The notes under the pieces were generated by a model. The model was given only the letters and a program-made list of their open reading frames with translations, made no database searches and was not told the DNA's origin. Below, piece by piece: positions 57,152-64,000 of a DNA stretch of 64,000 nt. Origin of the DNA: Chaenocephalus aceratus (taxonomy: Eukaryota > Chordata > Actinopteri > Perciformes > Channichthyidae); the NCBI GenBank assembly GCA_023974075.1, contig CM043807.1, positions 3,584,440-3,648,439 on the forward strand. The letters run 5' to 3'. Every line of letters starts with the position of its first letter. The stretch's first letter is position 1. The translations under genes and the position numbers were made by a program.

Positions 57152-57729
57152 TGGATCGTTGGAGCTATGTGCAACTCAAGGCATATGCTCGAACCGGAGC
57201 TGCCTGGACGCTGCAATCATGTTGCGCACTATCCGAGCTGAGTGTGCTGACTTCTCCTACAATGTCCCGCTGTCTGCTTCCTGCATCAAGGCAAGTGCTC
57301 GGCGCAGTTGTGGCGAAATGTCGCTCCTCTGTTTCATTGAAACAGCTCCTTATATCCGTTAGCGCAGCTAGCTAGCACCAGATGCTAACAACAACAATGC
57401 ACGTAAGGTCCTCTCTCGCTCGCTCGCCACACATACACACACCCTGCCGGTCCTCCCGATGGCCAGTCGGTGCCTGCCGGTGAGCGTGGAAGTGTGGTCT
57501 GCTGCAAGCGGGCGGCAGGAGCGGGCTGTCAGCATCAGCTTGTAGATGGTATTTTAAACTCGATGCGCTCTGAAACTACGGGGCGGCCGAGGAAAAAAAA
57601 TACCATGCGTAATCACGTTAAAATAATTAGTGGCGTACATTTTTCTTTATTATCGGTATCGGTCTTGAGAAGCAGGAAGTTATATCGGTTTCTTTCAAAA
57701 AACCAATATCATGCATCCCTAATATATAT

Positions 57730-58038
57730 ATTATATTATAACATATACAGGCCCTTTAAGCGATGCAATGCAGCTGAAGCAATATACTGTATGTTGACCC
57801 TCCCCTTGCTTTTTGCCTTTATGATATAGAAGGCTAACTACTTCCTGACTCAGATTGACTGATCTCTCTAGGTCACATGCACTTTTTATATTAGCCATAT
57901 TTATCCAGTAGTTTGCTTCATCCTTTCAATTACTTGACCTTCTTTTCTTTATAGTATCTTAGAGCAGTAAAAGCTGATTGAAGTGGTAAGGTGGTTGATG
58001 TTAGTTAAACAAAAAAACAAGTATATGCCTCCAATGAC
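57730..58038. other. ipo8 intron 4-5 sequence adjacent to exon 4
   Basis: Unassigned AT-rich intron sequence between the hAT and the exon 4 donor. Confidence 0.5.
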
Positions 58039-58203
58039 CTTGTTCTTGGTTGCTGACCAGGGTCTGCAGAGCAATGGCGGCTTCAACCTTGACAGGCATC
58101 TCTTTGTCCTCAATCAGATCCTGTTTGACCAACTCCACAGCGTTCCTCAGTAAGAGCTCATCTTGAAAACGCAAAGGGCTGAAGGAGGAAGCACCCAGCA
58201 CGA
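58039..58203 (-). CDS. ipo8: ipo8 exon 4, one base missing
   Basis: 165 bp, acceptor GTGTCCTGCCAG, donor GTCATT. It begins SCWVL (58203-58189). The conserved continuation [20 protein letters not shown] then lies in another frame, because CTT-CC-TCC replaces an expected CTN-CAN-TCN; the exon goes on [20 protein letters not shown] and QTLVSNQEQ. The start must be in phase 0 (exon 3 ends in phase 0) and the end in phase 1 (exon 5 begins CC for alanine), which needs 166 bp rather than 165. The missing base is near 58187-58188. The genomic frame as given would terminate within the exon. Confidence 0.88.
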
Positions 58204-58454
58204 CTGGCAGGACACAGCAAAGGAGCAAACATTAGTGCAAAAACAGTCTTCAAATATTATATTCCAATAGTTAAGATTAACACCAAAGAAGATCAAACAA
58301 ATCAATTGTAAGTGACAGCACTGAGAGGGTTTGTAGTGTCAGCTACAGTTCAAACATTAAACAGTTGTAGTGTAAGAGCAGAGCTTAAGAGTCACAGAAT
58401 ATGATCTATGGTCTGGTTACAGTACCTAATCACCCAGTGCTTGTATGTTCTGTA

Positions 58455-59591
58455 CAGTGGCGAGCTGTGACTTTTATACCTAGGCCTTCTGACCCCCCCT
58501 TCCCTTGAAAAAAAGATAAAAAAAGAAGAGATATTACGTCACAGCGTATACTTCAGCGGAATATCAAAACAGCGGCCCGGGTGCAAAACGCATCAATGAC
58601 AGCGACCCTCTACCACTATGCTCTACCACACAGAACAACACCATTTATATAAACACCTATCATGACAGGGCACCCACAGCCAAGTAGCAAATGAATTAAG
58701 TCGGCACGGCGGCCCACATTGAAAATGACTTAGGCCTACTTTTGATGATCAAATCACTCAAACACAAAGTCCATCCTCCTGTCCTGAAGCACTTGATGGC
58801 GGGTCATTTGCCACTCCAGTTTATCATTGTAACTCAATCTTGAAAATGACTCGGTTAATAATTTCGCAACGATGTCATCACTATCACTGAAGTGAGCCAT
58901 CATGAACGAACTTATGCTAATCATAAATCTATCCATCATAAATCTCTCGATTAGATTTATGATTAGAAAATAATAAAAGTAGGATGTGGATATATCCGGC
59001 TGAACAAAACGTGCATTTATCTAACAGGTTCGTTTTCCACAGACCTTATTTCCAGCTATTTTCCAAAATCCTTGGAGAAAATCCCCACTGCTTTCTGTCG
59101 AGGGAATCTGAGCGCAGCTTACTTCCGGGTTTTCAGACGTGTCACTGCACCACTTGCATAGACCTCACAGCGGGCGGAACTTGTCATAAAGTCCACGAAA
59201 ATAAAGCCCACCATTTAGAGGGAAGATATGATTGGTCAATTGTCCTGTCATTTGACATTACTCTCTCGTTGAGTTACTATAGCTGGCCCTCTGTGAATGT
59301 AGAGAGGGACCAACAAGCTCTCCCGTCTTCACAGTAACTCGCAGAGACGGCATTTAACCCTTCACATTCCAACAGAAACTGAACAGGCAGATTCGAAGGA
59401 TTTATTTCTTTGGAAATATTATTTTAAATACAATTAAATCAAGTTATTTTGGTAAAACTAATGAAAAATGTAACAAAACAAAATATAAAAAATAATATTA
59501 AAAAAAAATGTTATATTATAACATAAATATTATTTTTTAAATATCTTAGGCCCTCACAGAGGGCCTAGAGGGCCCTGACGGCTCGCCACTG
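58455..59591. mobile_element. hAT-like element (1137 bp), TSD GTTCTGTA
   Basis: Ends CAGTGGCGAGCTGTGAC (58455) and the inverse of GACGGCTCGCCACTG (59591), flanked by exact GTTCTGTA duplications (58447-58454, 59592-59599). The segment 58920-59135 is the reverse complement of 36370-36560 in the hAT at 33608-36817, so both are one family. No transposase motif is visible. It lies in the intron between ipo8 exons 3 and 4, only about 110 bp from exon 3. Confidence 0.92.
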
Positions 59592-59704
59592 GTTCTGTAT
59601 ATAAACTATCCAGGTTAAAAGCATTCTCCAGAGAACTGGTGTCTCTCTCTTGCATACCGTGAACAAAGAGATATCCCTATGAAGGAATGATGGGGGACAC
59701 TCAC

Positions 59705-59794
59705 CCTGGCTCGAAGGTAACCCATAGGAGAGTTGAGCAGAGGGAAAACATAGTTCTGCAGCATCAGCTCCATCTGCTCCTTGTACCCCCGCTT
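59705..59794 (-). CDS. ipo8: ipo8 exon 3
   Basis: 90 bp (30 codons, phase 0), acceptor CTTCTCATCCTACAG, donor GTGAGTGTC. It encodes KRGYKEQMELMLQNYVFPLL and NSPMGYLRAR, matching YKEQMELMLQNYVFPE...GYLRAR of importin-7/8. Confidence 0.97.
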
Positions 59795-59907
59795 CTGTAG
59801 GATGAGAAGCATACATACAGCACATCCAAGACAGAATTAAAACACGAGAGGTGACAAGATAATTGTAATCACTAGCTAGATCTTAAAGGCTCTGATGCAG
59901 GGCTGAC

Positions 59908-60024
59908 CTTCAGTAAGAGCTCAGCCAGAGCTCCAATGCAGTGCAGGGCCCCGTCCTCCCTGCGGGGGTCGGCCGAGGGGTCCCTCAGTATCTGGTGGCA
60001 GAACTCCATCATCTGAGGAAGAAC
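59908..60024 (-). CDS. ipo8: ipo8 exon 2
   Basis: 117 bp (39 codons, phase 0), acceptor CTTCCTTTTGGCAG, donor GTCAGCC. It encodes [20 protein letters not shown] and [19 protein letters not shown], matching LPxMMxFCYQIL...DPRRKDGALHxIGxLAExLLK of the family. Exon 3 follows after 113 bp. Confidence 0.97.
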
Positions 60025-60029
60025 CTGCC

Positions 60030-60606
60030 AAAAGGAAGTGCAAAGGTCACATGGAGGAAAGGCTGATGCAGTCATTGATGCGGTATTGGACATTTCAAAG
60101 TCAAAGTCAACTTTAATGTCAATCTTTCAGTTTGTGTACACTACAGACGGAGAGATCAAAATAACGTTTCCAACAATCCTGAATACAAAAATAATATGTA
60201 TACAAATATGTTTTAAAATTTAAATATTAGATGGGTTTCACTGTAATAGAAATATACATTTAATGTATTTTGCTTATTTCCTTTATCCAAGAGACAAAAA
60301 AATGCCTCATCTGTGTGTTAGTCACCCCCTCAAAGACCAACACTGGAGACATGTGGGCTTGAATCCACATCACTGACATCAGCAATGAGGGCAGACTCTA
60401 AAGGAAAGTTTCACTATACAATGAGGATGCATGTGACGGAGAGATGTGAGACATCAACTGACCTGACTTTAGCATGTCACACCTTCCTCTGAGTTCTTTG
60501 CAGTGCCCTATCCAAAGGCTGATTCACTGGGCCCTGATGCTCCAGTATTATAAATGTAGACATTTGTCATATCAAGGGGGGGAGCAATGTGATGGCAGAT
60601 GCATTA
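60030..60606. other. ipo8 intron with a short repeat at about 60095-60180
   Basis: CAAAGTCAAAGTCAACTTTA at 60096 and following residues look like a common fish LINE/SINE 3' end in minus orientation. The remainder is unassigned. Confidence 0.4.
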
Positions 60607-61183
60607 GGCGCTTTCACACCGGAGTACTTTTCCCAGGAATAGTTCCGATAGTTCCTGGGATTTTGCATTCACACCAAAAAGATCTGGAACTAGAACTTTT
60701 TTTTGCCAACCTTTTCACCCCTTTCATAGGGAGAAAAAGGTTCCAATTTCTGATTGGCTGGGCAAAATGCAAACCACGCCCCGTAAAACTCCGAAAAGAT
60801 TTTTGTGAAGCCGCCATTTTATTTGCTCGCATTAGCATTATTAGCATTAGCCCATCGCACCAACGGAGAGACTAACTTATGGCAACACAAAAGAAAGTGG
60901 GTGATGAGGAGGTGTCTGCGCTTCTGGCGATTTACTCGGAAGGCTTCAGTAACACAACTCCGGGGACTTCCAGCCGGGGACTTCGGGTGGCAGTATACGC
61001 CGTGAAGTTGATTGCGGCCTGCCAGTAAACCCAAAGCAGAAGAAGAAGAAGTGGCGTCAGCGGCTCCGTCAGGGACTTATTCCGGTGTAAACGCGATTTT
61101 CTAGATAGTTCCAGGAAATAAAAGTTCCGGGGAACTAAGTTCTGGGAACTATTACTGGGAAAAGTACTTGATGTGAAAGCGCC
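60607..61183 (+). mobile_element. Harbinger-like non-autonomous element, copy 2
   Basis: Ends GGCGCTTTCACACCGGAGTAC (60607) and the inverse of ...TGATGTGAAAGCGCC (61183), with TTA on the left. It is the inverted match of 43092-43745, sharing AACTTATGGCAACACAAAAG and the GAGGAGGTGTCTGCG region. In one frame it reads GDEEVSALLAIYSEGFS, Myb/MADF-like. Confidence 0.6.
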
Positions 61184-61629
61184 TATTGTCTCTTGTCCCC
61201 GGTGAGTAATGCCCTGTTGGTGTGTGTTTATGTAGCCGTTCTAGTTTCCAGTTGTCTCTTCTCTTCTTTTTTTCTAACTAGCTTAAAGGATCTGGTTGCA
61301 GGGGGTCGAGAGAACGGGGTGGGAGTTGCAGAGCAGTTGGGAGAACAAACGGTGAGGCATTTCTTTTTTCCGTCGTGGGGCAGGTCCTGTGATGGGGGTG
61401 GAGCTGAGGAACTGGGGACACCTGGCCAGTGCCCCAGGATCTATGTAAGGCCAGCTGCCCGGAGTCACGGGGCTTCATGACGCTCTCTCCAAGATTCTCT
61501 TCCCCTCGTCCAGCTTGGGCCATTTTAAGTTAAAAGAGTGTTGACAGAACCCCACTGCAGTAACATTTCTGATTTATATAAATAAATGTGCCGTTGTTAT
61601 TGCGGAAATCCCTCTTTTCTGTCTGTCAT
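61184..61629. other. ipo8 intron, unassigned
   Basis: A plus-strand open stretch (61193-61480) has no recognisable domain. No element ends were found. Confidence 0.4.
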
Positions 61630-62830
61630 AACCGGTCAAACTTGCTCGCCTACAGCTTCCACTGGAGAAGGGGGGCTTAGCTGTTCCTAACATTAAACTA
61701 TATCAACTCTCATGTCTCTGCAGATATATTACAGACTGGTTTAAAGAGGACCCAGAGTCTATATGGCTTAATATTGAGGCAGACCCAATAAGCCCGATAC
61801 CTCTGAAAAATGTTATATTTACTTACAGGAAGTGGGTTGGTTCAGCTGTTAAAGGCAACTTTCTTTTACAGAATACCCTTAACGTTTGGAGATTAACTAG
61901 GGAGATGGAGGGCATGGACGGCACTACATCCCCGCTGACACCCCTGTACTCTAATCCAGACTTCCCCACTGTTCTGGAGCATAACTCTTTCTCTTTATGG
62001 TCTGATAAAGGCATAAAGACACTGGGAGACATTGTGGAAAATGGCTAAATTGTGACCTTTGATAAGTTAAAAGATAGTCACAAAATCCCAGCGTCTCATT
62101 TGTATTTTGGTACTCGCAATTACACAGCTTTTTTATATCCAGACTCAAACAATTTTAATTCTGTGGTGAAATCTTCTCATTAGAACAAATTAAGAAGGAC
62201 TCAACACAATTAATAACACAGTTCTATGGGTCTGTGAAGCTGACAATTGAGCGGCCCGACCAAGCAAGGAGGCAGAGGCAGAACGTCCAAAAATATAACC
62301 CGGCGTGGGCATTTATTAAAATCATGGGCACAAAGTTCACCGCCTCAATCTGCGGTTCTCCTTTCACCCATCCAGCAGCCACAAGGATCTCACACACACA
62401 CCCAGCCCTCTCAACAGACAGGGAAACAGAGCCTAAATACACACACTCTAATCAGCACAACCAGACACCGGTGAGGGGGAGGAGACACCACAGGACACCA
62501 GGTGCACACAATCATCAGCCACAGACAACCTATACTGTGCAATCACGCTAACAAAGTGCCCTATCACCCGGCCTGAAGCCGTCAGTCCATAGTGACGAAG
62601 CCACCTTCGCCACAGGGTCACTCCAGGATAATGGAAGATAAAACATTGCGTTTTACTAAAGTATGTGTCGGAGGAATCCCCAAATGTTACACAGTGGATA
62701 AGTAGTGTGTTAGAGTTCCTGCCTCTTGAAGCCCTCAGCTTTTAATTAAGAGATGAACCATTTCAGTTTCATAACGTTTGGAGTCCCTTTCCCACTTATT
62801 TAGGACCTGAGTTCCAACAAACTATAACAG
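61630..62830 (+). mobile_element. L1/Tx1-like LINE C-terminal fragment, interrupted
   Basis: 61650-62045 on the plus strand reads KLASPTASTGEGGL-type sequence, then in frame SCLCRYITDWFKEDPESIWL and FTYRKWVGSAVKGNFLLQ, and YSNPDFPTVLEHNSFSLWSD with KGIKTLGDIVENG. This is the region after the polymerase domain in L1/Tx1-clade LINEs. After a stop it continues KLKDSHKIPASHLYFGTRN to about 62225. An unrelated CA-rich block (about 62226-62610) intervenes before more LINE-like sequence (EDKTLRFTKVCVGGIPKCY near 62630). Both ends are missing. Confidence 0.6.
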
Positions 62831-63044
62831 CAGGGCTCTGTGGTCTGGCATGGGGACAATAGATGTTTTGTCTTTATTTTTTTTATTAATGATATTATTT
62901 TTAATGTCTATACATTCTTGTATAATGTGGTAAACATTTGTTTCATCTATTGAATCTGTCATGTTCTGTAAACCTGTCTTGTTTGGTTGTAGTTGGGTTA
63001 ATGTTTTGCATGTCAATGTGTTCAGATCTAATGCAGCTCCTCAC

Positions 63045-63121
63045 CTCCTTTCTCTTGCGAGCAGCTTTACACAGGAAGCTCTGGGCAGCAGTGGCTGGTA
63101 GGGCATGGTCATCATAGAGGT
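63045..63121 (-). CDS. ipo8: ipo8 exon 1 in this window: importin-8, HEAT-repeat region
   Basis: Importin-8 is an importin-beta family receptor that binds cargo in the cytosol, passes the nuclear pore and releases it on Ran-GTP. This 77-bp exon (acceptor TTTTTGTCTGTTGCAG, donor GTGAGG) begins with two bases of an aspartate codon and encodes LYDDHALPATAAQSFLCKAA with RKRKE, equivalent to the LYDDDALPAxxAQxFLxKAARKRKEV segment of importin-7/8, which lies in the first half of the protein. Exons for the N-terminal Ran-binding domain are beyond the right edge. Importin-8 is chosen over importin-7 mainly because tmtc1 is the neighbour. Confidence 0.93.
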
Positions 63122-63250
63122 CTGCAACAGACAAAAATACACACAAAAGAATGGGAAGAAAGAATGCATTCAAAAACATGGTGGACATCCTTCCTCCACC
63201 ATTACATATAACTGAAATGAATTAGCTGAAAGTATACACAAATATATACA

Positions 63251-64000
63251 TACTCACCGGCCACTTTATTAGGTACACTTAATTATTTGTGGCATAGACA
63301 CAACAAGGTGCTGGAAACATCCCTCAGAGATTCTAGTTCATATTCAAATTATAGCATCATGCAGTTGCTGCAGATTTGTCGGCTACACATCCATGATGTG
63401 AATCTCTTGTTCCACCACATCCCAAATGTGCTCTATAGGATTTAGATATGTGGCCCTTTGAGTACAGTGAACTCATTGCCATGTTAAATAAACCAGTTGG
63501 AGATGATTTGAGCTGTGTGACATGGCGCGTTATCCTGCTGATCTACACTGTGGTCATAAAGGGATGGACATGGTCAGCAACAAAACTCAGGTAGGCTGTG
63601 GTGTTTAAACCATGCTCAATTGTTACAAAGGGGACCAAAGTATGCCACGAAAATATCCCCCACACTATTACACCCCCACCCCCCAGCCCCAGCCCCAGCC
63701 TGAACCGTTGGCACAAGGCAGGACGGATCCATGCTCTCATGTTGTTTATGCCACATTCTGACCCTACCGTCTGAATGTCCCAGCAGAAATTCAGACTCTT
63801 CAGACCAGGCAACATCTTTCCAATCTTCTATTGTCCAGTTTTGGTGAGCCCGTTGAATTGTAGCCTCAGTTTCCTGTTCTTATCTGACAGGAGGGGCACC
63901 CGGTGGGGTCTTCTGCTGCTGTAGCCCATCTGCTTCAGGGTACCACGTGTTGTGTTCAGAGATGGTCTTCTGCATACCTTGATTGTAACGAGTAGTTATT
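63251..64000 (-). mobile_element. Tc1-like element, minus strand, cut by window end
   Basis: The left terminus reads CTCACCGGCCACTTTATTAG after TA. On the minus strand the window end opens with a recognisable recognition/HTH end (TRYNQGMQKT-type), then MLPGLKSLNFCWDIQTVGSE, GGGGVIVWGIFSWHTLVPFV and TAYLSFVADHVHPFMTTV, the central part of a Tc1 transposase. After a frame change QQDNAPCHTAQIISN and a PIEHIWDV-like segment follow near 63450-63530. Frameshifts make it inactive. It lies in an ipo8 intron. Confidence 0.85.

Overview
The window is vertebrate genomic DNA, almost certainly from a teleost and probably a percomorph. Two genes with canonical GT-AG introns lie on the minus strand, and the rest is dominated by transposons typical of fish: L2/Maui-like, Rex1/CR1-like, Rex3/RTE, I-like and L1/Tx1-like LINEs, Tc1-like elements, many hAT elements, a Crypton-like tyrosine recombinase, EnSpm-like and piggyBac-like remnants. 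Long CA/GT, CTGT and TAA microsatellites are also present. I see no bacterial features, CRISPR array, rRNA or convincing tRNA.

Host genes. (1) tmtc1, an ER O-mannosyltransferase of the TMTC family, occupies the left part. Exon 1 with the start codon is at 26110-25815, exon 2 at 14893-14716 and exon 3 at 8785-8712. The reading phases join exactly, and the gene runs out of the window on the left. (2) ipo8 (importin-8) occupies the right part. Fourteen internal exons between 63121 and 40126 encode about 635 residues; the 5' exons lie beyond the right edge and the last exon was not identified with confidence. ipo8 lies upstream of tmtc1 in the same orientation, which is the order I recall in human (TMTC1-IPO8 on 12p). 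Two ipo8 exons each lack one base relative to the frame demanded by conserved protein sequence and by exon phase.

Layout. 1-8.7 kb (tmtc1 intron 3): L2 LINE, minisatellites, a decayed tyrosine-recombinase element, a piggyBac-like element, and a LINE split by a hAT. 8.8-14.7 kb (intron 2): EnSpm-like remnant, hAT fragment, second piggyBac-like copy. 14.9-25.8 kb (intron 1): hAT elements nested three deep. 26.1-38 kb (between the genes): LINE tails, Tc1 end, and a hAT carrying two further hATs with an unoccupied paralogue of its target site 3 kb away. 38-64 kb (ipo8): exons separated by Tc1, Rex3, L1-like, Harbinger-like and nested hAT insertions.

The most striking signals are the nested hAT series (eight insertions with exact, informative 8-bp target duplications), a set of perfect hairpins with about 5-nt spacers that look like fold-back template-switch products (one visible by comparison of two element copies), the Crypton-like recombinase with a coding 60-bp minisatellite, and the paired one-base lesions in ipo8. 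All family names come from motif recognition by eye; no database search was possible.
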